From an uncultured Propionibacteriaceae bacterium (lineage in GTDB: Bacteria > Actinomycetota > Actinomycetes > Propionibacteriales > Propionibacteriaceae), in contig CAKZHP010000046.1 of the NCBI GenBank assembly GCA_936924635.1, positions 1 through 64,000 of the forward strand: DNA of 64,000 nt. Direction: 5' to 3'. Below are positions 35,832 to 44,276 of the stretch, piece by piece. Made by a program: the position numbers and the translations under genes. The stretch's first letter is position 1; each line of letters opens with the position of its first letter. The notes beneath the pieces were generated by a model, which made no database searches, was not told the origin of the DNA, and worked only from the letters and a program-made list of their open reading frames with translations.

Positions 35832-35912
35832 CCGGTGGTTGAGCAAAGATCCTCCGAGCTTGCGAGGAGATCTGCGTCGAAACCGGGCCTGACCGAGCGC
35901 AGCGAGGTCAGG
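35832..35912. repeat. REP-like palindromic sequences between rbpA and pgl
   Basis: 35832-35886 is bounded by CCGGTGGTTGAG and GTCGAAACCGG and contains the stem GATCCTC/GAGGAGATC around CGAGCTTGC. 35888-35912 is a 7-bp inverted repeat CCTGACC/GGTCAGG around GAGCGCAGCGA. The style resembles the small palindromic repeats common in actinobacterial intergenic DNA. Lying between convergent genes, it may also serve as a two-way terminator. Confidence 0.55.
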
Positions 35913-35959
35913 ACTTCTCAGCGCCCCCGCAACGTCACCGACAAGCATCTACCGCCGGG

Positions 35960-36691
35960 TCAGAGCAGGCAGTGGTGGAACGGGACCTCGGCGGCAGCAG
36001 TCTCGTCGAGGAGCCATACCGTGCGCTCCACGCCCTGGACATGCGACGCGGGCAGCGCCGGGTCGCCGTGGAACACGCGGCCCACAGCGCCCGCGCGCTC
36101 CTCACCGGTGCCGATGAGCCAGACCTCGCGGCAGCGGTTGATGGTGGTCAGCGAGAGCGAGACCTGCTCGGGCGGGCCCTCTGGCGCCTCCGTGACACCC
36201 ACGGCCAGGCTCCCCGTCGGCGCCGCGGCCGGATGCCCCGGGAACAGCGCTGCGACGTGGCCGTCGGCCCCGATCGTGAGCAGGCAGATGTCGATGGTGC
36301 GGCCCTCGATCTCGTGGGCGTACGTGACCGCTGCCTCCGCCACGTCGGGGGAGAGCTCCTGCGACGGCATGGGGTGGATGCGCGACGCGTCCAGCGGCAA
36401 CGCGCCAGCGAGGCGGGTCAGTGCCTGCAGCGAGTTGCGACGCGGGTCCTCGGTGGGCAGCACGCCGTCGTTGGTCCACCACAGCTCCATGCGTGAGGAC
36501 ACGAGCGCAGAGGCGCCCACCTGACGGCCGAGGTGCTCGTACGCCAGGTTGGCCACGGTCCCGCCGGTGAGGCACAGCTCGACCAGGCCGTTCTCCTCCT
36601 GGAGGCCGACCAGACGTTCGACCAGGCTCGTCGCCAGGTCGTGTGCAGTGGCCTCCGGGGTCGGGTACCGCCGCACCACGGGCGCGGCCAT
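35960..36691 (-). CDS. pgl: 6-phosphogluconolactonase
   Basis: A 243-residue enzyme of the DevB/SOL family that hydrolyses 6-phosphogluconolactone in the oxidative pentose-phosphate pathway. Family motifs are VELCLTGGTVANLAYEHL near residue 37, MELWWTNDG near 68, and TIGADGHVAALFPGHPA near 138, which carries catalytic-site residues. It is the last gene of zwf-opcA-pgl, with its start abutting the opcA stop. It converges on rbpA across the repeat-rich gap 35687-35959. Confidence 0.92.
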   Translation of the reverse strand: MAAPVVRRYPTPEATAHDLATSLVERLVGLQEENGLVELCLTGGTVANLAYEHLGRQVGASALVSSRMELWWTNDGVLPTEDPRRNSLQALTRLAGALPLDASRIHPMPSQELSPDVAEAAVTYAHEIEGRTIDICLLTIGADGHVAALFPGHPAAAPTGSLAVGVTEAPEGPPEQVSLSLTTINRCREVWLIGTGEERAGAVGRVFHGDPALPASHVQGVERTVWLLDETAAAEVPFHHCLL

Positions 36692-37836
36692 CAGCCCTCC
36701 GAGGCGGTGCTGTCTACGCCCTGCTCAGGCGTCTTCGGCTCGTCGCCCTGCTTCTTCGCGCTCGGCGCCTTTCGCGTGCGCGGCTTCGACTCCTTGGTGC
36801 TTCGCTGATGCGTCGCGGCCACGGCACGGTCTCGCGCGGCCGCGCTCGTTCCGCGGCGCCGCGGCGCAGCGGGCACCGGTTCCAGCGGTTCCGACAGCTC
36901 GTCGAGGACGCTCGCGCCGGCATCCTTCGCGGGCTTGAGGCTGGCCCGCTTCAGCAGCACCCGCAGCGACTCCTCGTAGATGTCGTCGGCGTCCATGCGC
37001 CGCAGCTCCTCGGTGAGCAGCTCGTTGACGTCGCGCCGCTTCAGGGCCACGACCCGGCGCGGCTGGCCCGGGATGGCGTACGACGCGGTGACCCCGTCCT
37101 CACGCGCCACCACGACCGGACCGCCCGGCGTCTCCAGGGTGACCGCGGTGATGCCGGGCCCCGCGGAGTTCTTGCGGACGACGTCGACTCCGAGACGGCT
37201 CTCGAGCCAGGCCGCCATCAGGTCGGCCGGAGCGTTCTGGCGTGCGGCAGCCACCGTGGCGCCCGTGACGCGGGTCGGGTACTGGTCGAGAGCCGCCGCA
37301 AGCAGAGCCCGCCACGGCGTGAGCCGCGTCCACACCAGGTCGGTGTCGCCGGGGACGTGGTTCTGGGCCCGTACCTGCAGCGCCTTCAGCGGCGAGGAGT
37401 CGCCCGAGGCGTCGGTGATCCTGCGGCTGGCCAGCTTGCCGAGGGCGTCTAGGGCCGGCTTCTCCGGCGACGCCGCCGGCCACCACATCACGACCGGGGA
37501 GTCGGGGAGCAGCAGCGGCAGCACGGCCGAGTCGGGGTGCTCGCGCAGCTCACCCGACAGCAGCAGCACGATGACCTCGCCGGGGACGTCCTCGGCGAGG
37601 TGGATCTCCGCGTCCAGCTTGGTGGTCTTGCCGGTGGTGTTGACCACCAGGATCAGCCGGCTCGGGTGCTCGCGTGCCGCGACCCGGGAGGCCTCGAAGA
37701 CCTTCTTGTACGTGCGCTGCTCGGCTGCGACGAGCAGCGTGAGCACCATGCCGGAGGCGTTGCCGAGGTTGCGGCGCGCCTTCAGCAGGGCCGAGGCGAT
37801 CTGCGACGACTGGGTGTCGGTGAGGTTGATGATCAT
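36691..37836 (-). CDS. opcA: Glucose-6-phosphate dehydrogenase assembly protein OpcA
   Basis: A 381-residue protein. The OpcA domain spans about residues 1-300: ASGMVLTLLVAAEQRTY, HPSRLILVV, EVIVLLLSGELREHPDSAV, PDSPVVMWWP and LDQYP. OpcA-family proteins are needed for full activity of G6P dehydrogenase in cyanobacteria and actinobacteria. The last 75 residues are a Lys/Arg/Ala-rich disordered tail. It lies 13 nt after zwf and overlaps the pgl start by one base. Confidence 0.93.
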   Translation of the reverse strand: MIINLTDTQSSQIASALLKARRNLGNASGMVLTLLVAAEQRTYKKVFEASRVAAREHPSRLILVVNTTGKTTKLDAEIHLAEDVPGEVIVLLLSGELREHPDSAVLPLLLPDSPVVMWWPAASPEKPALDALGKLASRRITDASGDSSPLKALQVRAQNHVPGDTDLVWTRLTPWRALLAAALDQYPTRVTGATVAAARQNAPADLMAAWLESRLGVDVVRKNSAGPGITAVTLETPGGPVVVAREDGVTASYAIPGQPRRVVALKRRDVNELLTEELRRMDADDIYEESLRVLLKRASLKPAKDAGASVLDELSEPLEPVPAAPRRRGTSAAARDRAVAATHQRSTKESKPRTRKAPSAKKQGDEPKTPEQGVDSTASEG

Positions 37837-37849
37837 CGGGTCGTCTCCT

Positions 37850-39388
37850 TCACGGCCTGCGCCACATGCGGCCGTCTCGCCGGATCATGTCGAGCCCCCC
37901 AGGAGGCCCCCAGGTCCCGGAGGGGTACGACTCCGGCTTCTCGTCCAGGCTCGCCCAGTAGTCCAGCACCGGGTCGAGGATCTGCCAGCTGAGCTCGACC
38001 TCCTCCTGCTGCGGGAACAGCGGCGGGTCGCCCAGCAGCACGTCGAGGATCAGCCGCTCGTACGCCTCCGGGGAGGCCTCCGTGAAGGAGCCGCCGTACG
38101 AGAAGTCCATGCTGACGTCGCGGATCTCCATCTGCGTGCCCGGCACCTTGGAGCCGAACCGCACGATCACGCCCTCGTCGGGCTGGATGCGCATCACCAG
38201 GGCGTTGCGGCCGAGGTCCTCGGTGTCGGTGGCCGTGAAGGGCAGGTGCGGGGCCTTCTTGAACCCCAGGGCGATCTCGGTGACGCGGCGCGGCAGGCGC
38301 TTGCCCGTACGCAGGTAGAACGGGACGCCCGCCCAGCGGCGGTTGTCGACGTCGACGCGGATGGCGGCGTACGTCTCCGTGGACGAGGTGGCCTGGAAGC
38401 CCTCCTCCTCCACATACCCGACGACCGGCTTGCCGCCCGACCAGCCGGCGGCGTACCGGCCGCGGGCTGAGTGCAGGTCGATGCGGTCCGGCAGCGTCAC
38501 GGCCGAGAGCACCTTCTGCTTCTCGCGGCGCAGGTTCACCGCGTCGAACGCCACCGGCTCCTCCATCGCGGTCAGCGCGAGCAGCTGCAGGAGGTGGTTC
38601 TGGATCACGTCGCGGGCCGCGCCGATGCCGTCGTAGTAGCTGGCCCGGCCGCCGACGCCGATGTCCTCGGCCATCGTGATCTGCACGTGGTCGACGTAGT
38701 TGTTGTTCCAGATCGGCTCGTACATCTGGTTCGCGAACCGGAGCGCGAGCAGGTTCTGCACCGTCTCCTTGCCGAGGTAGTGGTCGATGCGGAACACCGA
38801 CTCGGGCGGGAAGACGCCCGACAGCACCCGGTTCAGCTCCTTGGCGCTCTCCAGGTCGTGACCGAACGGCTTCTCGATGACCACCCGGCTCCACCGGTTG
38901 CCGTGCGCGTCGGCCAGCTTGTGCTTGCGGAGCTGGTTGATGACGGTCTCGAACAGGCCCGGCGGGATCGACAGGTAGAAGGCGTGGTTGCCGCCGGTGC
39001 CGCGCTGGTTGTCCAGCTCGTTGACCGTGTCGACCAGCTGCACCCAGGAGGCGTCGTCGTCGAGGTTGCCCGGCACGAACCGGATCCCGTCCAGCAGCTG
39101 CTGCCAGACCTCCTCGCGGAAGGGGGTGCGGGCATGGTCGCGTACGGAGTCGTGGACGAGCTTCGCGAAGTCCTGGTCCGCCCAGTCGCGGCGCGCGAAC
39201 CCGACCAGGCCGAAACCGGGGGGCAGAAGGCCACGGTTCGCCAGGTCGTACACCGCCGGCATGACCTTCTTGCGAGCCAGGTCACCGGTGACACCGAAGA
39301 TGACGAGCACGCACGGCCCGGCGATGCGGGGGAGCCGCCGGTCCTGCGGGTCGCGGAGCGGGTTGGTGAAGCTCATCTCGTCCGGCAC
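37850..39388 (-). CDS. zwf: Glucose-6-phosphate 1-dehydrogenase
   Basis: About 512 residues. It oxidises glucose-6-phosphate with NADP+, the entry step of the pentose-phosphate pathway. NADP-binding VIFGVTGDLARKKVMPA near residue 30 and the active-site motif RIDHYLGKETVQNLLALRFAN near 200 with its His-Tyr-Leu-Gly-Lys are clear. GTG 39388 is chosen because GGAAGG lies 6 nt before it and a TAGGTT box (39417-39422) lies about 30 nt upstream; ATG 39376 is an alternative. It leads zwf-opcA-pgl after the tal terminator. Confidence 0.95.
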   Translation of the reverse strand: MPDEMSFTNPLRDPQDRRLPRIAGPCVLVIFGVTGDLARKKVMPAVYDLANRGLLPPGFGLVGFARRDWADQDFAKLVHDSVRDHARTPFREEVWQQLLDGIRFVPGNLDDDASWVQLVDTVNELDNQRGTGGNHAFYLSIPPGLFETVINQLRKHKLADAHGNRWSRVVIEKPFGHDLESAKELNRVLSGVFPPESVFRIDHYLGKETVQNLLALRFANQMYEPIWNNNYVDHVQITMAEDIGVGGRASYYDGIGAARDVIQNHLLQLLALTAMEEPVAFDAVNLRREKQKVLSAVTLPDRIDLHSARGRYAAGWSGGKPVVGYVEEEGFQATSSTETYAAIRVDVDNRRWAGVPFYLRTGKRLPRRVTEIALGFKKAPHLPFTATDTEDLGRNALVMRIQPDEGVIVRFGSKVPGTQMEIRDVSMDFSYGGSFTEASPEAYERLILDVLLGDPPLFPQQEEVELSWQILDPVLDYWASLDEKPESYPSGTWGPPGGLDMIRRDGRMWRRP

Positions 39389-39450
39389 GGTGCCCCTTCC
39401 GTCGGTGTCCATGTGCAACCTATCGTCACCCGGTCGTGGCCGGGCACAGA

Positions 39451-39479
39451 CGGAGGCGCCCCGATCTGGGACGCCTCCG
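39451..39479 (-). terminator. Terminator after tal
   Basis: An 8-bp stem CGGAGGCG (39451-39458) and CGCCTCCG (39472-39479) with an inner CCC/GGG pair around GATCT, just past the tal stop on the minus strand. It separates tal from zwf transcription at least in part. Confidence 0.7.
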
Positions 39480-39497
39480 GCACTGCGGTGATGGTCT

Positions 39498-40598
39498 CTA
39501 GCTCTTGGCCTCGGCCACGGCCTTCTCGACGGAGGCGACGAGCTCGTCCCACGAGACGTCGAACTTGTCGATGCCCTCGTCCTCCAGGGTGCGGAACACG
39601 TCGTTGAGGTCGACGCCCAGCTCCTCGATGCGGCGCAGCACCTCACGGCCCTGCTCGCCGGTGCCGTCCATCGACTCGGTCACCTTGCCGTGGTCGGCGA
39701 AGGCCTTGAGCGTCTTCTCCGGCATCGTGTTCACGACGCCCTCGGCGACGAGCTCGGTGACGTACAGCGTATCGGGCAGCGCCGGATCCTTGGTGCCGGT
39801 CGAGGCCCACAGCGGCCGCTGGCGGTTGGCGCCCTTGGCCTCCAGGGCCAGGAAGCGCTCGTCACCGAACACCTGCTCGTACGCGGCCAGGGCGACCTGG
39901 GCGTTCGCGATGGCGGCCTGCGACTTGAAGGCCAGGGCCTCCTCGGTGCCGATCGCCTCGAGGCGCTTGTCCACCTCGGTGTCGACGCGGGAGATGAAGA
40001 AGGAGGCGACGGAGTGGATCTTGGAGAGGTCCTTGCCGGCCGCGGCGGCCTCCTCGAGGCCCGCGAGGTAGGCGTCCATCACCAGGCGGTAGCGGTCCTC
40101 GGAGAAGATCAGCGTCACGTTGACCGAGATGCCGGCGGCGATCGTCTTCTGGATGGCGGGGATGCCCGGCTCGGTCGCGGGGATCTTGATGAGCACGTTC
40201 TCGCGGCCCACCAGCTCGTGCAGCTCGGCGGCCTGGGCGACGGTGCCGTCGGTCTCGCGGGCCAGGCCCGGCTCGACCTCGATGGACACGCGGCCGTCGT
40301 AGCCCTTCGAGGACTCGTAGATGTCGGAGAACAGGTCGCACGCGTCGCGTACGTCACCGGCCGTGAGCTTCTTGATGACCTCCGACACGTGCTCGTCGCC
40401 GATGTCACGCAGCTGGTCGGCGTAGTCCTCGCTCTGCTTCAAGGCGGCGGCGAAGATCGTCGGGTTGGTCGTCACGCCGACGACCGCGCTGTTCTCGATG
40501 AGCTCCTTGAGGTTGCCCGACGTGAGGCGGCCCCGGGAGAGGTCGTCCAGCCAGATCGAGACTCCGGCGTCGGCGAGAGCCTTGAGGCGGTCGTTCAT
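39498..40598 (-). CDS. tal: Transaldolase
   Basis: A 366-residue enzyme of the longer actinobacterial type that moves a dihydroxyacetone unit between sugar phosphates in the non-oxidative pentose-phosphate pathway. Motifs: VSIWLDDLSRGRLTSGNL near residue 14, VVGVTTNPTIFAAAL near 38, the Schiff-base Lys in ENVLIKIPATEPG near 135, and VNVTLIFSEDRY near 155. ATG 40598 has a TGGAGGAA box. Transketolase, usually just upstream of tal in related genomes, is not here; cyoE lies beyond a 98-nt gap. Confidence 0.95.
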   Translation of the reverse strand: MNDRLKALADAGVSIWLDDLSRGRLTSGNLKELIENSAVVGVTTNPTIFAAALKQSEDYADQLRDIGDEHVSEVIKKLTAGDVRDACDLFSDIYESSKGYDGRVSIEVEPGLARETDGTVAQAAELHELVGRENVLIKIPATEPGIPAIQKTIAAGISVNVTLIFSEDRYRLVMDAYLAGLEEAAAAGKDLSKIHSVASFFISRVDTEVDKRLEAIGTEEALAFKSQAAIANAQVALAAYEQVFGDERFLALEAKGANRQRPLWASTGTKDPALPDTLYVTELVAEGVVNTMPEKTLKAFADHGKVTESMDGTGEQGREVLRRIEELGVDLNDVFRTLEDEGIDKFDVSWDELVASVEKAVAEAKS

Positions 40599-40696
40599 GA
40601 GGTTCCTCCACAGGGACAGGACTGCTGGTCAGTCCGACGGTTGAAACTCTAGTCAGCCTGGCTGACAGGTCGCCCGGTTGCCGCGCGTTGCCCGTT

Positions 40697-41650
40697 CTAC
40701 CAGGGCAGCAGGGGTGAGATGGCGGCGGCGAGGAAGAGCACCGAGAGGTAGGAGTTCGACCAGTGGAACAGGCGCATCGGCTTCACGGTGACGTCGGTTC
40801 CCCCGGCCCGGGCACGACGCAGCAGCCCGACGGCCTCGACGATGAACAGGGCCCCGGCCAGTGCGGCGACCACGGGGTACAGCAGGCCCGTGTCGGCGAG
40901 GGGCCAGAGCGTCAGGGAGACCGCCACGGTGATCACGGTGTAGACGAGGATCTGGGTGGCGACCCTCACGGGGGGAGCTACCACCGGCAGCATGGGCACG
41001 CCGCCGGCCTCGTAGTCCTCGCGGTAGCGCCAGGCGAGCGCCCAGGTGTGCGGCGGGGTCCAGAAGAAGACGACGAGGAACAGCACGAACGGTGCCCAGT
41101 CGACGCGGCCGGTGACCGCGGTCCAGCCGATCAGCGGGGGGAAGCAGCCGGCGATCCCGCCCCAGACGATGTTCTGGGAAGTGCGTCGCTTCAGCCACAT
41201 CGTGTACACGAAGACGTAGAAGGCGTTGGCGAGCAGGGCCAGCCACGCCGACAGCCAGTTGGCCCCGAGACCCAGGATCAGGGCCGAGAGCACGGCCAGC
41301 ACGGCGCCGAACACTGCCGCCTGGGTACGGCCGACGCGGTGGCGGGGCAGCGTACGGGTGCGGGTGCGCCGCATCTTGGCGTCGATGTCGGAGTCGATGA
41401 CGTTGTTGAACGTGTTCGCACTGCCAGCCGCCAGGTAGCCGCCGACCATCGTGACCAGCAGCAACGACAGGCTGGGCACGCTGTGCCCGGCTAGGAACAT
41501 CGTGGGGATGGTCGTGACCAGCAGCAGCTCGATGATGCGGGGCTTGGTGAGACCGACGTACGCGGCGACGACGTCGCGGGTCGTGACCGCAGGGCCGATC
41601 GAGGGGGCTGCCGTCGTCGCGACAGGTGGTGTCACCCGCGTCTTCTCCAT
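40697..41650 (-). CDS. cyoE: Protoheme IX farnesyltransferase (haem O synthase)
   Basis: A 317-residue UbiA-type prenyltransferase with about nine membrane helices that attaches a farnesyl group to haem B for cytochrome oxidases. KPRIIELLLVTTIPTMFLAG near residue 35, first Asp motif NNVIDSDIDAKMRRT near 80, and TPPHTWALAWRYREDYEAGG near 190. Start set at ATG 41650; GTG 41665 is possible. A TAGAGT box lies upstream. It probably supplies haem O to ctaA, encoded just upstream in the same direction. Confidence 0.93.
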   Translation of the reverse strand: MEKTRVTPPVATTAAPSIGPAVTTRDVVAAYVGLTKPRIIELLLVTTIPTMFLAGHSVPSLSLLLVTMVGGYLAAGSANTFNNVIDSDIDAKMRRTRTRTLPRHRVGRTQAAVFGAVLAVLSALILGLGANWLSAWLALLANAFYVFVYTMWLKRRTSQNIVWGGIAGCFPPLIGWTAVTGRVDWAPFVLFLVVFFWTPPHTWALAWRYREDYEAGGVPMLPVVAPPVRVATQILVYTVITVAVSLTLWPLADTGLLYPVVAALAGALFIVEAVGLLRRARAGGTDVTVKPMRLFHWSNSYLSVLFLAAAISPLLPW

Positions 41651-41682
41651 CCCGCCCGGACGCACCGGGCACCAGCCCGACT

Positions 41683-42609
41683 CTAGTCCTCGGCGCCAGG
41701 ACCGACCAAGCGCGGGCCACCCTCCGGCCGCAGGGTGAGCAGCACGTGAACCGTCCAGGCGGTGAAGCAGGCGACGCCGACCAGGTGCAGGGCGACGAGG
41801 GCGAGCGGTAGCCCGGTGAAGTACTGGACGTAGCCCACGGCACCCTGCGCGAGCTCGATGAGCAGCAGCACGGCGACGAGCCGGTCACGGGTGAGGGCGA
41901 GGAGCGCCACGGTCGCTGCGACCAGCACCCAGACCGCCCAGGCGTGCGCCTTCGCCGCGGTCTCCACCTCGAGACCGTTGCGCTGCGCCCCGCCGTCGCC
42001 CGAGTGCGGGCCGGCGCCGGTGACGACGGTGCCGAGCACGACCACCAGGCCGCTGAGGGCGAAGATCCCGAGCACGACGCGTGACGCCGTCGCCGTGACG
42101 GGTCGGCGCCTCAGTCCGTACGCGAGGTGCACCATCGTCACGCAGATCCCGACCAGCACCACCGACAGCAGGAGGTGGAGGCTGACCACCCAGGGGTTGA
42201 GCTGGGTGCGCACGGTGACGCCGCCGATGACGCCCTGCAGCGGGATGCCGATGCCGGAGAGGAACGCCAGCAGGCGCAGGCGCCGGCGGGGCTGCCCCTC
42301 CTCGTCGCGGGTGCGCCACGCGGTGACGAAGGTGCCGATGACCAGGGCGATCAGGACGAACGTGAGCGTGCGGTTGCCGAACTCGATGAGGCCGTGGATG
42401 CCGAGCTCCCCCCGCGGCGTGTACGAGTCGGGGGTGCACCGTGGCCAGGTGGGGCAGCCGAGCCCTGACTTCGTCAGCCGCACCACGGCACCCGTGACGA
42501 TCAGGAGCATGTTCCCGGCCAGCGACCCCGCGGTCCACAGCCTCAGCGCCCGGCCGTCCCGCACGGGGGGCGCGGCGGTGACGGTGGGGGTGGCTGCGGA
42601 GGTCGACAC
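41683..42609 (-). CDS. ctaA: Haem A synthase
   Basis: A 308-residue eight-helix membrane protein that oxidises the C8 methyl of haem O to a formyl group. Haem-ligand and family motifs are GAVVRLTKSGLGCPTWPRC near residue 40 (with the conserved Cys pair in the loop), GLIEFGNRTLTFV near 73, SLHLLLSVVL near 140, AKAHAWAVW near 213 and ALHLVGVACF near 266. GTG 42609 is exactly 7 nt after TAGACT on the minus strand, favouring this start over ATG 42657. Confidence 0.92.
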   Translation of the reverse strand: MSTSAATPTVTAAPPVRDGRALRLWTAGSLAGNMLLIVTGAVVRLTKSGLGCPTWPRCTPDSYTPRGELGIHGLIEFGNRTLTFVLIALVIGTFVTAWRTRDEEGQPRRRLRLLAFLSGIGIPLQGVIGGVTVRTQLNPWVVSLHLLLSVVLVGICVTMVHLAYGLRRRPVTATASRVVLGIFALSGLVVVLGTVVTGAGPHSGDGGAQRNGLEVETAAKAHAWAVWVLVAATVALLALTRDRLVAVLLLIELAQGAVGYVQYFTGLPLALVALHLVGVACFTAWTVHVLLTLRPEGGPRLVGPGAED

Positions 42610-42753
42610 GCTCGCCAGTCTAGGCAGTGCGTCTCGACGGTCGTCGCGGCTGCCCATGCCGGAGGGCGAGCGGCACAGGCGATGCGTACGGGCGCATCTG
42701 CGTGACGCCGAGCAGCGGGAGCGTCAGCAGCCGAGGTGAGCTCCGGGCACGGT

Positions 42754-43992
42754 TCAGAGCGCGGAGCCCTTCTTGTACTCGTCGAAGGAGATGTTCCAGT
42801 CGGTCCAGCCGTTGCCCTGCTCCAGGCCGCGCTTGGTGCCGGTCACCTCGATGAGGTCACCCACGCGGCAGTTCTGGAACAGCCAGGCGCCGGCGTCGGT
42901 GCTGACGCCGATGCAGCCGTGGCTCACGTTGGCCTTGCCCTGGCTGCCGGTCGACCAGGGGGCGGCGTGGATGAACTCGCCGGAGTTGGTCTCGCGCATC
43001 GCGTACTGGACGTCGGGGATGTTGTAGTACTCGGGGTCGCCGGGCTCGATGCCCACGGTGTTCGCGTCCATCTTGAGCTTCTCGAACTTCTCCATCAGCA
43101 CCTTCTTGCCGCTGCGGGTCTCGAAGCCCGCCTTGCCGCCGGTGATGGGGACGGTGCGCGCCAATGCTCCGTCGACGACCACCTGCATCTGGTGGCTGGC
43201 GAGGTCGGCCTTGAGGATCACGGAGCGGCCGATGGTCATCGAGCCGGTCACCGACTTCTGCCCGTACGTGCCGTTGCCGGCCGGGATCGAGTTGATGTCG
43301 ACGTTGATGGCGACCTTGGTGCCGGGTGCCCACAGCTCCTTGGGCCGCCAGTGCGCCTCGGTCGACGACAGCCAGCGCCAGGACCCCTCGGTCGCGGGCG
43401 TCGCCGTGACGGTCATCTTCTTCTGGAAGGTGGCCTTGTCGGCGACGGGCACGTCGAACAGGACGACCACCGGCATCGCGACGCCGACGGTGCCGCCGGA
43501 GGCGATCGTGGGAAAGATCTGCTGCTTGAGCGACAAGGCTTGCGACCTGAACGTCGACGTCTTGGTCGCCTCGGTGCCCTTGGTGCTCAGCCCCTTCATG
43601 GCGAGCTCGTAGGTCATGCCCGGCTCGAGGAGCGCACCCGCGGTCCAGGTCGTGGCATCGGGGGAGAGGGTGCCCTGGACGGTCTGCTTGCCGGCCTTCG
43701 GGTCCGTGTACGTCATCGCGACCGACGCCAGGGTGCCGAGGGTGGCGGTGACCTTGACGAGGGTGTCGACCGGGACCTGGGCTCCTTCGGCGACGCTCGG
43801 CGTCATGGTCACCTGAGGCTCCGGGGTGGGCGTCGGCGTGGGCGTAGACGCTGGGCTCGGGGACCCCGGTGCACCGGTGGTGGTGCCGGTCGGCTGGTCG
43901 ACGGTGGCGGGGCCCTGCTTGGCGCACCCGGCGACGGCCAGTGCTGAGCCTGCCGCGGCGAGCGTGACGACGGTACGGCGTGCGACGGTCAT
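42754..43992 (-). CDS. L,D-transpeptidase lipoprotein (first of a tandem pair)
   Basis: A 412-residue exported lipoprotein: Tat-like/Sec signal with lipobox AVAGC at about residues 19-23, a Thr/Pro linker, two bacterial Ig-like domains (about 60-260), then a YkuD catalytic domain. The catalytic motif is VSHGCIGVS (His and Cys) near residue 355. It forms 3-3 cross-links in peptidoglycan, like mycobacterial LdtA/LdtB. ATG 43992 follows AGAGGTGATC. It is a paralogue of the next gene; both end GNGWTDWNISF...KKGSAL. Confidence 0.9.
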   Translation of the reverse strand: MTVARRTVVTLAAAGSALAVAGCAKQGPATVDQPTGTTTGAPGSPSPASTPTPTPTPEPQVTMTPSVAEGAQVPVDTLVKVTATLGTLASVAMTYTDPKAGKQTVQGTLSPDATTWTAGALLEPGMTYELAMKGLSTKGTEATKTSTFRSQALSLKQQIFPTIASGGTVGVAMPVVVLFDVPVADKATFQKKMTVTATPATEGSWRWLSSTEAHWRPKELWAPGTKVAINVDINSIPAGNGTYGQKSVTGSMTIGRSVILKADLASHQMQVVVDGALARTVPITGGKAGFETRSGKKVLMEKFEKLKMDANTVGIEPGDPEYYNIPDVQYAMRETNSGEFIHAAPWSTGSQGKANVSHGCIGVSTDAGAWLFQNCRVGDLIEVTGTKRGLEQGNGWTDWNISFDEYKKGSAL

Positions 43993-44155
43993 GATCACCT
44001 CTGCAGAGCGGGGGAGAGCTGGCGTACAGAGCAAGTATCACCGAGAGGGTGCAGTGTGGCCGTTCCCGACCCGGGCCGGGGCCATGGTCGTGGTCGGCTC
44101 CCGGAGCCAGCAGATGACAGTGAGCGCAACACCGGTCTCAGGCGGGACACCCCCG

Positions 44156-44275
44156 GTCTGGACTGAGGAGAGCGACAGCGAGGCCCAGCTGGCGCCGTGC
44201 TGGTATCGCCGCTGTCGATCGACGAGGGAAGGCCGGGGTGATAGCGTCCCGCCTGCGGAGCCCGGAGGGCGACAG
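44156..44275 (-). repeat. Three-block intergenic element, copy 2 (after an L,D-transpeptidase gene)
   Basis: Reading the minus strand, blocks lie at 44275-44255 (21 bp), 44231-44210 (22 bp) and 44181-44156 (26 bp), identical to copy 1, with spacers of 23 and 28 nt. It begins 1 nt after the stop of the L,D-transpeptidase gene at 44277. Its first spacer (with GGGA, CTAT and CCCC) differs from copy 1 (GGGG, CTAT, CCCC) but can form a similar GC hairpin around a shared CTAT, hinting at a conserved RNA structure. Confidence 0.85.
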
Positions 44276-44276
44276 A

